This document shows positions 28,771 through 39,500 of a DNA stretch of 64,000 bases, piece after piece (position 1 is the stretch's first letter; every line of letters begins with the position of its first letter). The notes under the pieces are model-generated. The model worked only from the letters and a program-made list of their open reading frames with translations. It ran no database searches and had not been told where the DNA came from. The translations under genes and the position numbers were made by a program. Origin of the DNA: Marinactinospora thermotolerans DSM 45154 (lineage in GTDB: Bacteria > Actinomycetota > Actinomycetes > Streptosporangiales > Streptosporangiaceae); contig NZ_FUWS01000002.1 of assembly GCF_900167435.1 (NCBI RefSeq), positions 173,924-237,923 on the forward strand, written 5' to 3'.

Positions 28771-29466
28771 GTGCCCACCGACAGCGTCGACCGACTACGC
28801 CGCGAGGTCTGCGCCCTGCACGACGAACTCGTGCGCTGGGGCCTGGTCACCTGGACCAGCGGAAACATCTCCGCCCGGGTGCCGGGAACCGACCTCATCG
28901 TCATCAAACCGAGCGGAGTGCTCTACGACGACCTCACCCCCGAATCGATGGTCGTGACCGACCTTCACGGAACCGTGGTCGACGGCGCCTACGCCCCCTC
29001 CAGCGACACCGCCGCACACGCCTATGTCTACCGCGAGATGCCCGAGGTCGGCGGGGTCGTCCACACCCACAGTCCCTACGCCACCGCCTGGGCGGCGCGC
29101 GGCGAGGCGATCCCGTGCGCCATCACGGCCATGGCCGACGAGTTCGGGGCCGAGATCCCCGTCGGGCCGTTCGCGCTGATCGGCGGCGACGACATCGGCA
29201 AGGGCATCGTCGCGACGCTGACGGGACACCGCTCGCCCGCCGTGCTCATGCGCAGCCACGGGGTCTTCACGATCGGCCGCGACGCCCGGTCGGCGGTCAA
29301 GGCCGCGGTGATGTGCGAGGACGTCGCGCGCACCGTCCACCTGGCCCGCGTCCACGGTCCCGTCGAACCGCTGGCGCCCGAGCACGTCGACGCCCTCTAC
29401 CACCGCTACCAGAACGTCTACGGCCAGCGGGCCGCCGACGACACCACGGAAGGAGCCGGTTCGTGA
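28771..29466 (+). CDS. araD: L-ribulose-5-phosphate 4-epimerase
   Basis: Converts L-ribulose-5-phosphate to D-xylulose-5-phosphate, which enters the pentose phosphate pathway. 231 residues of the class II aldolase/epimerase fold, with GLVTWTSGNISARVPG, VIKPSGVLYDDL, YAPSSDTAAHAYVYREMPEV, the zinc-binding VVHTHSPYATAWA (HxH) and VLMRSHGVFTIGRD (third His). The start is GTG 28771 with GGAAGGAG upstream. The stop overlaps the araA start (GTGA), giving tight translational coupling. Confidence 0.95.
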   Translation: MPTDSVDRLRREVCALHDELVRWGLVTWTSGNISARVPGTDLIVIKPSGVLYDDLTPESMVVTDLHGTVVDGAYAPSSDTAAHAYVYREMPEVGGVVHTHSPYATAWAARGEAIPCAITAMADEFGAEIPVGPFALIGGDDIGKGIVATLTGHRSPAVLMRSHGVFTIGRDARSAVKAAVMCEDVARTVHLARVHGPVEPLAPEHVDALYHRYQNVYGQRAADDTTEGAGS

Positions 29467-30860
29467 CCGACCGTCTGCCCCGCATCGGGGTTCTCGGGAT
29501 CATGCAGGAGCTCTACGACCACATGATCCCGGGGATCACCCAACGCCAGGCCGGCTACGCGCGTGACATCGCCCAGCGTCTCTCCGGCGTCGCCGAGTGC
29601 GTCGTCGGCGGGCCGGTGAAGGGCCGGGAGGAGACCGAGCGCGCGGTCCGCGCGTTCGAGGACGCCGACCTCGACGGCGTCCTGATCGTGATGCTCACCT
29701 ACGCGCCGTCGCTGCGGGCCGCCCGGCTCTTCGCCGGGATGCGCCTTCCGGTGTGCCTGGCCAACGTCCAGCCCGACCCCGCGGTGACGCCGGCCTGGGA
29801 CATGGACGACATGACCTACAACCAGGGCATCCACGGCGCGCAGGACACCGCCAACGCGATGGTCCGCGCCGGCCTGCCCTTCGAGGTGGTCACCGGCGAG
29901 TGGAACGACGACGCCTTCGTCGAGCGGGTCGGCCGCTGGGCGCGCGCCGCGCGGGCGGTCACCGCGTGGAAGACGCTGAAGGTCGGCGTGTTCGGGTACG
30001 CGATGAACGGCATGGGCGACGCCCGCGTGGACGAGTCCGCCCTGTTGCGCAGGCTCGGCCCCGAGGTCGTCGCGATCGCCCCCGGCGAGCTGCACCGCAC
30101 CGTACAGGAACTGCCCGACTCCGCCGTCGAGGAGCTGATGGCCTGGGAGGACGAGCGGTTCGACGTCGACCCGCGCCTGTCCAAGGAGGAACGCGGCGAC
30201 CACGCGCGCATGCAGATCGCGATCGAGCGGATTCTCGCCCGGCGCGGCATCGGCGCCTACTCCACCCACTTCGACGCGATCGCCGAGGACGGGCGGTTCG
30301 CCCGGCTGCCCATGGCCTCGGCCTCCAGCCTCATGGCCAAGGGGTACGGGTTCGCCGGCGAGGGCGACGTGCTCGCCGCGTCCATCGTCTACGCGGGGCA
30401 CCAGCTCGCCGGAGACGGGCACTTCACCGAGATGTACGCGATGGACTTCCCCAGTGACTCCATCCTCATGAGCCACATGGGCGAGGGCAACTGGAGGGTC
30501 GCGCGTTCCGACGAGCCGATCCGGCTGATCAAGCGCCCGCTGGGCATCGGCCGCCTCGACGACCCGCCCACCCTGCTGTTCCGCATCCAGCCGGGCCCCG
30601 CGACGCTCGCGTCCCTGGTCTACCTCGGCGGCGAGCGGTTCCGGCTGGTCGTGGCCGAGGGCGAGGTACTGGACTCCCAGGAGCTGCCGGCCCTGGAGAT
30701 GCCCTACGGCCAGTTCCGTCCCGACAGCGGAGTCCGCGGCTGCATGGACGCCTGGCTGCGGGCCGGCGGCACCCACCACATGGTCATGAACCTCGGCCGG
30801 ATCGCCGCCGACTGGGCGGCGTTGTGCACCCTGACCGGTATCGAGCTGGTCCAGGTCTGA
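29463..30860 (+). CDS. araA: L-arabinose isomerase family protein
   Basis: Isomerises L-arabinose to L-ribulose. The 465-residue protein is somewhat shorter than the roughly 500 residues of the E. coli enzyme and belongs to the broader L-fucose/L-arabinose isomerase superfamily. The C-terminal metal-site region shows YAGHQLAGDGHFTEMYAMDF, ILMSHMGEGNW and GGTHHMVMNLG, with Glu and His residues expected to hold Mn2+. It overlaps araD by four bases and ends the regulator-araBDA unit. Assignment to arabinose rests strongly on neighbours; the family also includes enzymes for other sugars. Confidence 0.9.
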   Translation: MTDRLPRIGVLGIMQELYDHMIPGITQRQAGYARDIAQRLSGVAECVVGGPVKGREETERAVRAFEDADLDGVLIVMLTYAPSLRAARLFAGMRLPVCLANVQPDPAVTPAWDMDDMTYNQGIHGAQDTANAMVRAGLPFEVVTGEWNDDAFVERVGRWARAARAVTAWKTLKVGVFGYAMNGMGDARVDESALLRRLGPEVVAIAPGELHRTVQELPDSAVEELMAWEDERFDVDPRLSKEERGDHARMQIAIERILARRGIGAYSTHFDAIAEDGRFARLPMASASSLMAKGYGFAGEGDVLAASIVYAGHQLAGDGHFTEMYAMDFPSDSILMSHMGEGNWRVARSDEPIRLIKRPLGIGRLDDPPTLLFRIQPGPATLASLVYLGGERFRLVVAEGEVLDSQELPALEMPYGQFRPDSGVRGCMDAWLRAGGTHHMVMNLGRIAADWAALCTLTGIELVQV

Positions 30861-30865
30861 CCGGT

Positions 30866-30891
30866 CCGGCGCGGGCTCCGGCCCGCGCCGG
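30866..30891 (+). terminator. Stem-loop after araA
   Basis: Perfect 11-bp stem (30866-30876 with 30881-30891) and a 4-base loop, six bases after the araA stop. It may end the araBDA transcript or reduce flow into the importer genes. A second short GGGGTGC/GCGCACCCC hairpin lies at about 30923-30941. Confidence 0.55.
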
Positions 30892-31001
30892 GCTCCGGCT
30901 GTGTCCGAGTCACACACCCGAGGGGGTGCCTCGCGCACCCCGCACCGCGGCCCCCGGGGGACGGCCGCACCTACGGCGCATCACCAGGCAGAGGAGATGC
31001 C

Positions 31002-32321
31002 ATGCGCACAGAAGAAACGCCGCTCCCGGCCCCCGCGCCGGCCATCGGGCGGCGCGGGTTCCTGGCGGGAGCCCTCACCGCCGCGGGGATCGGGCTGGCC
31101 GGCTGTGGGGGCGGCATCGCCACGGTCGGCGAGTCCCGGACCGTCCTGCGTCAGTGGAACCTGTTCACCGGCGGCGACGGCGTCCGCATGGTCGAGATGC
31201 ACGACGCCTACCAGAGGGAGCACCCCCAGATCGACTTCCGCCCCACCACCTACCTGTGGGGCAACCCCTTCTACACCAAGTTCGCGATGGGCGCCGCGGG
31301 CGGCCGGGCCTTCGACGTCGCCACCCTGCACCTGTCCCGGCTGCGCGGCATGGGACCGGGCACCCTGATCGACCCGATCCCCGTCGAGCTGCTCGCCGAG
31401 TACGGCGTCACCCCCGACACCGTCCTGCCCAACGTCTGGGACAAGTGCACGGTCGACGGCGAGCTGTACGCGATCCCGCTGGACACCCACCTGGTCGTCA
31501 CCTACTACAACCGCGAGATCTGCGCGCGGGCCGGCGTGCTCGACCCGCAGGGGCGGCTCATCGAGACGGACGGCGTCGAGGAATTCCTCGACCTGCTCGC
31601 CGCGGTCAAGGACGTCACCGGAGGCTACGGGGTCGTCATGGACACCACGGGGGCCTGGCGCCAGTTCTGGTCCCTGTACCGCCAACTCGGCGGCGAGATG
31701 ACCTTCGACGGGGACGTGGGCATCGACGACGACAAGGCGCTCCAGGCCCTCGACTTCCTGCGCCGGGTCTCGGAGGAGGGGCTGGCGCCCTCGGCGTCGG
31801 ACGCCCCCGGCACCCCGGCGAACTTCGTCAACGGCATCTGCGGGCTCATGTTCGCCGGCAACTGGGAGATCGCCACCGCCCAGGCGGCGGGGATGGACTT
31901 CGGAATGCGTCCCTTCCCCGGTCTGTACGGCGACGAACTGGGCCAGGGCGACTCCCACGCGCTGGTGCTGCCCCACCGCAGGACCCGCGACGACGCGGCG
32001 GTGCGCGCCGCCGTGGAGTACGCGGCGTGGATGCTCAAGCACAGCATCACCTGGGCCGGCGGCGGACACGTCCCCGCCTACCTGCCGGTGACCGAGAGCG
32101 CCGAGTACGCCCGCCTGGAACCGCAGGCCGACTACCGCGACGCGGCGGTCAACGTCCAGTTCGACCCCGAGGCGTGGTTCAGCGGTTCGGCGGCGCAACT
32201 ACAGAACGAGGCGAGCTCCCTGTTCGCGGGCGTCCACAACGGTTCCACGACGCCCGAGCGGGCCCTCGACGCCTTCAAACGGGCCACCCGCAAGCTCATC
32301 GAGACCCCCGCGCCGGTGTGA
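31002..32321 (+). CDS. Sugar ABC transporter substrate-binding lipoprotein (CUT1 type)
   Basis: 439 residues. It carries a Tat-type lipoprotein signal: twin Arg at 17-18 (IGRRGFLAGALTAAGIGLAG) with lipobox Cys at about residue 35. The mature part is a cluster-B type binding protein with LRQWNLFTGGDGVRMVEMHD, YAIPLDTHLVVTYYNREICA and NGICGLMFAGNWEIA. It is the capture subunit for the two permeases that follow. In this island the ligand is probably an arabino-oligosaccharide, by analogy with AraN-type systems, but that is inference. Spacing of 31 bases to the next gene supports an operon. Confidence 0.88.
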   Translation: MRTEETPLPAPAPAIGRRGFLAGALTAAGIGLAGCGGGIATVGESRTVLRQWNLFTGGDGVRMVEMHDAYQREHPQIDFRPTTYLWGNPFYTKFAMGAAGGRAFDVATLHLSRLRGMGPGTLIDPIPVELLAEYGVTPDTVLPNVWDKCTVDGELYAIPLDTHLVVTYYNREICARAGVLDPQGRLIETDGVEEFLDLLAAVKDVTGGYGVVMDTTGAWRQFWSLYRQLGGEMTFDGDVGIDDDKALQALDFLRRVSEEGLAPSASDAPGTPANFVNGICGLMFAGNWEIATAQAAGMDFGMRPFPGLYGDELGQGDSHALVLPHRRTRDDAAVRAAVEYAAWMLKHSITWAGGGHVPAYLPVTESAEYARLEPQADYRDAAVNVQFDPEAWFSGSAAQLQNEASSLFAGVHNGSTTPERALDAFKRATRKLIETPAPV

Positions 32322-32352
32322 CCCGGGCCCGCCATCCCCCTTGGAGTCCGAC

Positions 32353-33309
32353 ATGACCCCGTCCACCGACATCGCGCCGCCGGAAGCGGCGCGCGCCGTG
32401 TCCCCGGCCCCGCCCGGGGGCCGTGCCCGCACTCGCCACGTGTCCTCCTGGGCCGGCCTGTGGTTCGTCCTCCCCTTCACCGTCCTGTTCGCCGTCTTCC
32501 TCGTCTGGCCGATGCTCGCCGGCCTGTGGACCAGTTTCACCGATCGCAGCCTCGGCCGGGCCGGCTCCTCCTTCGTGGGCCTGGCCAACTGGAGCGAGAT
32601 GCTGGGCGATCCCGCGGTGTGGCAGTCGCTGTGGGTGACCCTGCTGTTCACCCTCATCAGCACGCCCCCATTGGTCCTCATCGCCCTGGGCATGGCCCTG
32701 CTCACCCACCGGGTCTCACGCCTGGGCTGGTTCCTGCGCTTCTCCTTCTTCGCCCCGTTCCTGCTGCCGGTCGCCGTGGTGACGCTCATCTGGACCTGGC
32801 TCTACCAGCCGGGGTTCGGCATGGTCAACGGCGCGCTCCAGGCGGTCGGGCTGCCCGAGGTGAACTGGCTCACCGACAAGGACACGGTGCTGGTCGCGAT
32901 CGCCATCACCACCGTGTGGTGGACGGTCGGATTCAACTTCCTGCTCTACCTGGCCGCGCTCCAGGGCATCCCCGCCTACGTCTACGAGGCCGCGGCCCTC
33001 GACGGCGTGAACCCCTGGCAGCGGTTCCGCCACATCACGCTGCCCCTGCTGCACCGCACCACCGCCCTGATCGTGACGCTGCAACTGGTGGCCTCGTTGA
33101 AGCTGTTCGACCAGGCCTACCTGATGACGGCCGGTGCGGGAGGCCCCGACTACGCGGCCCGCCCCATCATCGGCTACATCTTCGACAGCGGTTTCACCGG
33201 TCTGCGCATCGGCTACGCCTCGGCGATCTCCTACCTGCTCTTCGCGGTGATCGTCGTGGTCTCCCTCGTCCAGTTCCGGCTGTTCTCCGGGAAGGGGAAG
33301 AGCGCATGA
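32353..33309 (+). CDS. Sugar ABC transporter permease 1 (CUT1, MalF-like)
   Basis: 318 residues with six membrane segments. The cytoplasmic EAA loop is YVYEAAALDGVNPWQRFRHI (about residues 212-231), where the ATPase docks. ATG 32353 is chosen because GGAG lies six bases upstream; an in-frame TTG at 32341 is inferior. It overlaps the second permease by four bases (ATGA). No matching ATPase is encoded nearby, as in actinobacterial CUT1 systems that share one multitask ATPase (MsiK). Confidence 0.92.
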   Translation: MTPSTDIAPPEAARAVSPAPPGGRARTRHVSSWAGLWFVLPFTVLFAVFLVWPMLAGLWTSFTDRSLGRAGSSFVGLANWSEMLGDPAVWQSLWVTLLFTLISTPPLVLIALGMALLTHRVSRLGWFLRFSFFAPFLLPVAVVTLIWTWLYQPGFGMVNGALQAVGLPEVNWLTDKDTVLVAIAITTVWWTVGFNFLLYLAALQGIPAYVYEAAALDGVNPWQRFRHITLPLLHRTTALIVTLQLVASLKLFDQAYLMTAGAGGPDYAARPIIGYIFDSGFTGLRIGYASAISYLLFAVIVVVSLVQFRLFSGKGKSA

Positions 33310-34187
33310 GCGCCCCCACCGCGACCCTCCGTCCCTCCCGCGGCGCCACGGAGGGGAGCAGGCCGCGCCCGCGGATCACCGCGGGCGGCGCCATGGTCAC
33401 CGTGTCCGCCCTCGTTCTCGCCGTCGTGTGGTTGATCCCTCTGGTCTGGGCGGTGCTCACCTCGCTCAAACCCGAGGGGGAGACGACGGCCGTGCCCATC
33501 CGCTGGCTGCCGCTGGAGCCCACCCTGGAGGCCTACCGGCTCGTCCTCGCCCGTGGCGACCTCCAACGCTGGCTCGTCAACAGCACCGTCATCTCCACGG
33601 TGGTCACCGTGCTCACCCTCATGGTGTGCGTGCTGGCGGCCTACGCCTTCTCCAAGACCCGCTTCCCCGGCAGGAGGGCGCTGTTCGCGCTGTTCCTCGC
33701 GGGCATCCTGGTGCCACCGCAGGTCCTCATCGTCCCCTTGTTCGACGAGATGACCTTCCTCGGCCTGGTCGACACCTACTGGGGTGTGGCGCTGCCACAG
33801 GTCGTCGCCCCGGTCATGGTGTTCATCCTGAAACGCTTCTTCGACGCCATTCCCCGTGACTACGAGGAGGCCGCCCGCCTGGACGGCGCCGGCCACCCGC
33901 GGATCCTGTGGAGCGTCGTGCTGCCGATGTCGGGGCCGATCCTCGCGGCCGTCGCCATCTTCACCTTCGTCCAGTCCTGGAACAACTTCCTGTGGCCCTT
34001 CATCGCCGCCACCGACCCCGCCCTGATGACCGTCCCGGTCGGCCTGGGGAGCGTGCAGGGCGCCTACGGCATCCAGTACGCGCAGAACATGGCGGCGGCC
34101 GTGCTTGGAGCTTTGCCGCTGCTCGTCGTCTTCCTGCTCTTCCAACGCCAGGTCGTGCGCGGGGTCACCGACGCCGGCCTCAAGTGA
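33306..34187 (+). CDS. Sugar ABC transporter permease 2 (CUT1, MalG-like)
   Basis: 293 residues with six membrane segments and the EAA loop DYEEAARLDGAGHPRILWSV (about residues 183-202). The N-terminal 30 residues are basic and cytoplasmic. It forms the heterodimeric pore with the preceding permease and is translationally coupled to it. It is followed after 22 bases by a secreted arabinanase, so import and extracellular cleavage of the same polymer are co-expressed. Confidence 0.92.
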   Translation: MSAPTATLRPSRGATEGSRPRPRITAGGAMVTVSALVLAVVWLIPLVWAVLTSLKPEGETTAVPIRWLPLEPTLEAYRLVLARGDLQRWLVNSTVISTVVTVLTLMVCVLAAYAFSKTRFPGRRALFALFLAGILVPPQVLIVPLFDEMTFLGLVDTYWGVALPQVVAPVMVFILKRFFDAIPRDYEEAARLDGAGHPRILWSVVLPMSGPILAAVAIFTFVQSWNNFLWPFIAATDPALMTVPVGLGSVQGAYGIQYAQNMAAAVLGALPLLVVFLLFQRQVVRGVTDAGLK

Positions 34188-34209
34188 GCCCCCGCGAAGG
34201 AGGGTCCCG

Positions 34210-35214
34210 ATGAAACGCAGATTCCTCACGACGGCGGCCGCGCTCGCCGCCGCGGTCCTGACGGTCTCCCCCCTGGCCCCCGCGCACGCGGCGCCGCAGC
34301 CGCGCGCGGCCGACCGGCTCGACGGGGACGTGCGCGTCCACGACCCCGCCCTCGTCAAAGGCGAGGCGGGGGAGGACTGGTACGTCTTCTCCACGGGCGA
34401 TCCGGCGGTCGGCGACGGCAACATCCAGATCCGCTCCTCGCCTGACGGGCGCACCTGGACCTACGAGGGGACCGTCTGGGCGGACAAACCCGCCTGGCTC
34501 GCCGAGGAGATCCCCGGCGTCACCAACCTGTGGGCGCCGGAGGTCTACGAACACGACGGCACCTACTACCTGTACTACTCCGCCTCGACGTTCGGCTCCA
34601 ACCGGTCGCTGATCGGGCTGGCCACCAACACCACGCTCGACCCCCGCGACCCCGACTACGCCTGGATCGACCGGGGCAAGGTCACCGAGTCCTTCCCCGG
34701 CGACGACTACAACGCGATCGATCCCGGCGTCGTGGAGGACGCCGAGGGGACGCCGTGGATGGCGTTCGGCTCCTTTTGGAGCGGGATCCGCATGCTGCGC
34801 CTGCACTGGCCCGACGGCAAGCCGGCCGCGGGCCAGGGCGAACCGCTGCGCATCGCCGACCGCGGCGAACCCCCCAACGCGATCGAGGCGCCCTACATCG
34901 TCGAGCGGCACGGTTGGTACTACCTGTTCGTCTCCCTCGACAGCTGCTGCCAGGGCAGCGCCAGCACCTACCGGATCGCGGTGGGCCGCTCCCGCGCGGT
35001 CACCGGCCCCTACCACGACCGTGACGGCCGTCCCCTGCTGGCGGGAGGCGGCACGGTGATCCTGGCGAGCTCCGGGTCGCGGATCGGCCCCGGAGGCCAG
35101 TCGGTCTCCGGTGGATACCTCGCCTACCACTACTACGACGCCGACGCGGGCGGAGACTTCCGGCTCGGTCTTCGACCCCTGCGCTGGTCCCCCGACGGCT
35201 GGCCCCAGCCGTAA
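34210..35214 (+). CDS. Secreted endo-alpha-1,5-L-arabinanase, GH43 family
   Basis: 334 residues. It has a clear Sec signal peptide (KRRFLTTAAALAAAVLTVSP, then AHA-AP cleavage near residue 27). The five-bladed propeller carries the GH43 acidic triad: VHDPALVK (Asp45, general base), NAIDPGVVED (Asp about 171) and NAIEAPYIVE (Glu about 226, general acid). Further family stretches are TNLWAPEVYEHDGTYYLYYS and GGQSVSGGYLAYHYYD. It probably cuts alpha-1,5-arabinan outside the cell into oligomers for the adjacent CUT1 importer. No carbohydrate-binding module is attached. Confidence 0.9.
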   Translation: MKRRFLTTAAALAAAVLTVSPLAPAHAAPQPRAADRLDGDVRVHDPALVKGEAGEDWYVFSTGDPAVGDGNIQIRSSPDGRTWTYEGTVWADKPAWLAEEIPGVTNLWAPEVYEHDGTYYLYYSASTFGSNRSLIGLATNTTLDPRDPDYAWIDRGKVTESFPGDDYNAIDPGVVEDAEGTPWMAFGSFWSGIRMLRLHWPDGKPAAGQGEPLRIADRGEPPNAIEAPYIVERHGWYYLFVSLDSCCQGSASTYRIAVGRSRAVTGPYHDRDGRPLLAGGGTVILASSGSRIGPGGQSVSGGYLAYHYYDADAGGDFRLGLRPLRWSPDGWPQP

Positions 35215-35249
35215 CCGTCCCCTTCCCCGTCCCCAGAGGAGAGCGCACC

Positions 35250-36764
35250 GTGCTGAACGCATCCTTCCCCCTCGATCCGGCCCTGCGGATCGCCCCCGTC
35301 CACCGCCGCACGTTCGGCTCGTTCGTCGAGCACATGGGACGCTGCGTCTACACCGGCATCTACGAACCCGACCATCCCACCGCCGACGCCGACGGGTTCC
35401 GCCGCGACGTCCTCGAACTCACCCGCGAACTCGGGGTGACGACCGTGCGCTACCCCGGCGGCAACTTCGTCTCCGGCTACCGGTGGGAGGACGGCGTGGG
35501 GCCGCGCGCGTCACGTCCGGTCCGCCGTGACCTCGCCTGGCACAGCCTGGAGACCAACGAGGTCGGCCTGGACGAGTTCATGCGCTGGACCCGCAAGGCC
35601 GGCGTCGAGCCGATGATGGCCGTCAACCTCGGCACGCGAGGCGTGCAGGAGGCCCTGGACCTGCTCGAGTACGCCAACCATCCCGCCGGCACCCACCTGT
35701 CCGACCAGCGCGTCGCCAACGGGGCGGCCGAACCCTACGGCATCCGCATGTGGTGCCTGGGCAACGAGATGGACGGCCCCTGGCAGGTCGGCCACAAGAC
35801 CGCCGACGAGTACGGCAGGCTCGCCGCCGAGACGGCCCGCGCGATGCGCATGGCCCAGCCCGACCTGGAACTGGTCGCCTGTGGTAGCTCCGGACCGGAG
35901 ATGGCGACCTTCGGCGCGTGGGAGGCCACCGTCCTGGAGCACACCTACGACCAGGTCGACTACATCTCGCTGCACGCCTACTACGAGGAGCGTGACGGGG
36001 ACCTCGCGAGCTTCCTCGCCTCGGGGGTCGAGATGGACCGTTTCGCCGACTCCGTCATCTCCATCGCCGACGCGGTGGGGGCGCGCCTGCGCAACCGGAA
36101 GCGCATCATGCTCTCCTTCGACGAGTGGAACGTCTGGTACCTCAGCCGGCACCAGGCGCAGCAGCCGCGCACCGACTGGCCGGTGGCGCCCCGCGTCATC
36201 GAGGACCGCTACCACCTGGCCGACGCCGTTGTCGTGGGCGGTCTGCTCATCTCGCTGCTGCGCCACAGCGACCGGGTCACCGCGGCCAGCCAGGCCCAAC
36301 TGGTCAACGTGATCGCGCCGATCATGACCGAGCCGGGCGGGCCCGCCTGGCGTCAGACCATCTTCCACCCCTTCGCCCGGACCGCCGCCGCGGCGGCCGG
36401 CCAGGTGCTGCGGGTCGAACCGACCTGCCCGACACACGAGACCGCGCGCTACGGCGAGGTGCCGGTCATCGACGCCGTCGCCACCTATGACGCCGAGGCC
36501 GCGACCGCGGCGATCTTCGTCGTCAACCGGTCCACCGACTCCCCGGTCAGCCTCGACGTGGACACGCGCGGCCTGGCCGCCGAGCGGGTCACCCGCTGCC
36601 TGACCCTCTCCGACACCGACGTCTACGCCTACAACACCGCCCGGCATCCCGACCGTGTCGCCCCGCGCGACAACAAGGACGTCCGGCTCGACGGGGGAAG
36701 ACTCAACATCGTCCTGCCCCCGGTGTCGTGGAGCGTCATCGAACTGGCCACGGCCCGCTCCTGA
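35250..36764 (+). CDS. abfA: Alpha-L-arabinofuranosidase, GH51 family
   Basis: 504 residues without a signal peptide, so cytoplasmic. It releases L-arabinose from imported arabino-oligosaccharides. The (beta/alpha)8 barrel has [20 protein letters not shown] near the N-terminus, acid/base Glu about 173 in [20 protein letters not shown] and nucleophile Glu about 292 in [17 protein letters not shown]. The C-terminal beta-sandwich ends [20 protein letters not shown]. The start is GTG 35250 after GAGGAGAG, 35 bases downstream of the arabinanase, which places it in the same operon. Confidence 0.95.
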   Translation: MLNASFPLDPALRIAPVHRRTFGSFVEHMGRCVYTGIYEPDHPTADADGFRRDVLELTRELGVTTVRYPGGNFVSGYRWEDGVGPRASRPVRRDLAWHSLETNEVGLDEFMRWTRKAGVEPMMAVNLGTRGVQEALDLLEYANHPAGTHLSDQRVANGAAEPYGIRMWCLGNEMDGPWQVGHKTADEYGRLAAETARAMRMAQPDLELVACGSSGPEMATFGAWEATVLEHTYDQVDYISLHAYYEERDGDLASFLASGVEMDRFADSVISIADAVGARLRNRKRIMLSFDEWNVWYLSRHQAQQPRTDWPVAPRVIEDRYHLADAVVVGGLLISLLRHSDRVTAASQAQLVNVIAPIMTEPGGPAWRQTIFHPFARTAAAAAGQVLRVEPTCPTHETARYGEVPVIDAVATYDAEAATAAIFVVNRSTDSPVSLDVDTRGLAAERVTRCLTLSDTDVYAYNTARHPDRVAPRDNKDVRLDGGRLNIVLPPVSWSVIELATARS

Positions 36765-36837
36765 CCCGCACGCCCTCTCACAGTCCCTCCCGCCCGGTCC
36801 GCGCGGCCGGGCGCATCCCGAAAAGTGTGGAGCGCAC

Positions 36838-37920
36838 ATGAACGTCAAGCCACTGGGCGCGCTGCTCGCCGGCGCCGCGCTGCTGCTGTCCTCCTGCGCG
36901 GTGGGTGACGCCGCCCGGACCAGCGGGGAGAACGGGACGGTCGGCATCGCCATGCCGACCCAGTCCTCCGAGCGCTGGGTCGACGACGGAGCCAACATGG
37001 TGGAGCACTTCGAGGAGCTCGGGTACGGCGCCGACCTGCAATACGCCGAGGACGTCGTCGAGACCCAGGTCTCCCAGATCGAGAACATGATCACCAAGGG
37101 CGTCGACGCCCTCGTCATCGCCGCGATCGACGGGGAGGCGCTGACCGACGTCCTCCAGCAGGCCGCAGACCAGGACATCCCGGTCATCTCCTATGACCGG
37201 CTGATCCGCGGCACCGAGCACGTCGACTACTACGCGACCTTCGACAACTTCCAGGTGGGCGTCCTCCAGGCCACCTACATCGAGGAGGCGCTGGGCCTCG
37301 CCGAGGAGGAGGGCCCCTTCACCATCGAGCTGTTCGGCGGGTCGCCCGACGACAACAACGCCTACTTCTTCTACGACGGGGCGATGTCGGTGCTCCAGCC
37401 CTACATCGACTCCGGTGTGCTGGAGGTGCGCAGCGGACAGACCACGATGTCGCAGATCGCGACGCTGCGCTGGGACGGGGCCACCGCCCAGGCGCGCATG
37501 GACAACCTCCTCAGCGCCAACTACTCCACCGAACGGCTCGACGCCGTGCTGTCGCCCTACGACGGCATCAGCATCGGCGTGATCTCCGCGCTCAAGAGCG
37601 TCGGCTACGGCGGCGAGGACAGGCCGATGCCCGTCATCACCGGGCAGGACGCCGAGGTCGCCTCCCTGAAGTCGATCATCGCCGGTGAGCAGACCCAGAC
37701 GGTGTTCAAGGACACCCGGGAACTGGCCAGGGTCGCGGCGAACATGGCCGACGCCGTCGTCAAGGGCGAGGAGCCCGAGGTCAACGACACCGAAAGCTAC
37801 GACAACGGGGTCAAGGTCGTCCCCGCCTACCTGCTCGAACCCGTCTCGGTGGACGCCGACAACTACGAGGAGGTGCTGATCGATGGCGGCTACTACACCG
37901 CCGAGGAACTGCGGGGCTGA
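36838..37920 (+). CDS. Sugar ABC transporter substrate-binding lipoprotein (CUT2, ChvE-like)
   Basis: 360 residues with a Sec lipoprotein signal ([16 protein letters not shown], lipobox Cys20). The mature protein is a cluster-B pentose/hexose binder of the ChvE/XylF type: [59 protein letters not shown] and a C-terminal [20 protein letters not shown]-like hinge (VITGQDAEV). It is probably the L-arabinose or xylose monomer receptor for the ATPase and permease that follow. A small GC hairpin in the 73-base gap before it may separate its expression from abfA. Confidence 0.9.
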   Translation: MNVKPLGALLAGAALLLSSCAVGDAARTSGENGTVGIAMPTQSSERWVDDGANMVEHFEELGYGADLQYAEDVVETQVSQIENMITKGVDALVIAAIDGEALTDVLQQAADQDIPVISYDRLIRGTEHVDYYATFDNFQVGVLQATYIEEALGLAEEEGPFTIELFGGSPDDNNAYFFYDGAMSVLQPYIDSGVLEVRSGQTTMSQIATLRWDGATAQARMDNLLSANYSTERLDAVLSPYDGISIGVISALKSVGYGGEDRPMPVITGQDAEVASLKSIIAGEQTQTVFKDTRELARVAANMADAVVKGEEPEVNDTESYDNGVKVVPAYLLEPVSVDADNYEEVLIDGGYYTAEELRG

Positions 37921-37958
37921 CGCCGCGCGACGGCCCGGCGAACGGTAAGGAGACCGAC

Positions 37959-39500
37959 ATGCCCGACGCCATCCTGCGCATGCGCGGGATCAGCAAGGAG
38001 TTCCCCGGCGTCAAGGCGCTGGAGAACGTGGACCTCACGGTCGAGCGCGGCGAGGTCCACGCCCTGATGGGCGAGAACGGGGCCGGCAAGTCGACCCTGA
38101 TGAAGGTCCTCAGCGGGGTTTACCCCCACGGCACCTACGGCGGCGACATCCTCGTCGACGGCGAGGTCCGCGCCTTTCGCGACGTCCGCGACAGTGAGGC
38201 CGCCGGCATCGCCATCATCCACCAGGAGCTCGCGCTCGTCCCCCAGCTCTCGGCGGCGGAGAACGTCTTCCTGGGCAACGAGCGGACCCGCGCCCGGGGG
38301 ATCTTCGACCGGGACCGCACGGTCGCCGAGGCCCGGACGCTGCTGCGGCGGGTGGGGTTCGACGAGGACCCCACGGTCCCGGTCGCCGCCCTGGGGGTCG
38401 GCCGCCGCCAACTCGTCGAGATCGCCAAGGCCCTCGCCAAGGACGTGCGGCTGCTGATCCTGGACGAGCCGACCTCGGCGCTCAACGAGTACGACAGCGC
38501 CGACCTGCTCGACCTGATCCTGGACCTCAAACGCCAGGGCGTCACCTCCATCCTCATCTCCCACAAGCTCAACGAGGTCACCCGGGTCGCCGACACCATC
38601 ACCGTCCTGCGCGACGGCCGGACGATCGAGACGCTGAGCACGGCCGGGGGAGAGGTGAGCGAGGACCGCATCATCCGCGGCATGGTCGGCCGCGACCTCG
38701 ACCACCGCTACCCCGAACGCACGGGCCGGGCCGGGCAGGTCCGTTTCGAGGTCCGCGACTGGACCGTGGACCACCCCGACCAGGCCGGCCGACGGGTCGT
38801 CGACGGCGTCGACATCGACATCCGACACGGCGAGATCGTCGGGATCGCCGGTCTGATGGGGGCCGGGCGCACCGAGTTCGCGATGAGCCTGTTCGGCCGC
38901 TCCTACGGCCGCTACGTCCGCGGGACGCTGCGCAAGGACGGGCACGAGATGCGCGTGCGCACCGTCGGCGACGCCATCGCCGCGGGCATCGCCTACGTTC
39001 CCGAGGACCGCAAGGAGCTCGGGCTGATCCTCGGCGAGGACGTCCGGCGCAACATGACACTGGCGGGCCTGCGCCAGGTCGCCTCGCGCGCGGTCATCGA
39101 CCCCGGCCGCGAGATCGTGCTGGCCGAGCGGCTGCGCGAGCGCCTGGGGGTCAAGGCGCGTGACGTGTTCCAGCAGGTGGGCAACCTCAGCGGTGGCAAC
39201 CAGCAGAAGGTCGCCCTCGCCAAATGGGTGTTCACCGAGCCGGAGCTGCTCATCCTTGACGAGCCGACGCGCGGGATCGACGTCGGCGCCAAGTACGAGA
39301 TCTACCTGATCATCCATGAACTGGCCAGGCAGGGGCGCAGCGTCCTGGTGATCTCCTCGGAACTGCCCGAGCTGATCGGGCTGTGCGACCGGATCTACGC
39401 CATGAACGAGGGGCGCATCACCGGTGAGCTGTCGCGCGCCGCCGCCGCCCAGGAGCCGCTGATGAAACTCATGACCGCGACGAAGGGCGGGGATCGATGA
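37959..39500 (+). CDS. Sugar ABC transporter ATP-binding protein (CUT2, two cassettes; GguA/MmsA-like)
   Basis: 513 residues with two ABC domains in tandem, typical of RbsA/XylG/AraG. Cassette 1 has Walker [18 protein letters not shown] (about residue 36), signature-like [16 protein letters not shown] and Walker [12 protein letters not shown]. Cassette 2 has the degenerate [17 protein letters not shown], signature [16 protein letters not shown] and [20 protein letters not shown]. It powers the ChvE-like importer with the next gene. The stop overlaps the permease start (ATGA). Confidence 0.94.
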   Translation: MPDAILRMRGISKEFPGVKALENVDLTVERGEVHALMGENGAGKSTLMKVLSGVYPHGTYGGDILVDGEVRAFRDVRDSEAAGIAIIHQELALVPQLSAAENVFLGNERTRARGIFDRDRTVAEARTLLRRVGFDEDPTVPVAALGVGRRQLVEIAKALAKDVRLLILDEPTSALNEYDSADLLDLILDLKRQGVTSILISHKLNEVTRVADTITVLRDGRTIETLSTAGGEVSEDRIIRGMVGRDLDHRYPERTGRAGQVRFEVRDWTVDHPDQAGRRVVDGVDIDIRHGEIVGIAGLMGAGRTEFAMSLFGRSYGRYVRGTLRKDGHEMRVRTVGDAIAAGIAYVPEDRKELGLILGEDVRRNMTLAGLRQVASRAVIDPGREIVLAERLRERLGVKARDVFQQVGNLSGGNQQKVALAKWVFTEPELLILDEPTRGIDVGAKYEIYLIIHELARQGRSVLVISSELPELIGLCDRIYAMNEGRITGELSRAAAAQEPLMKLMTATKGGDR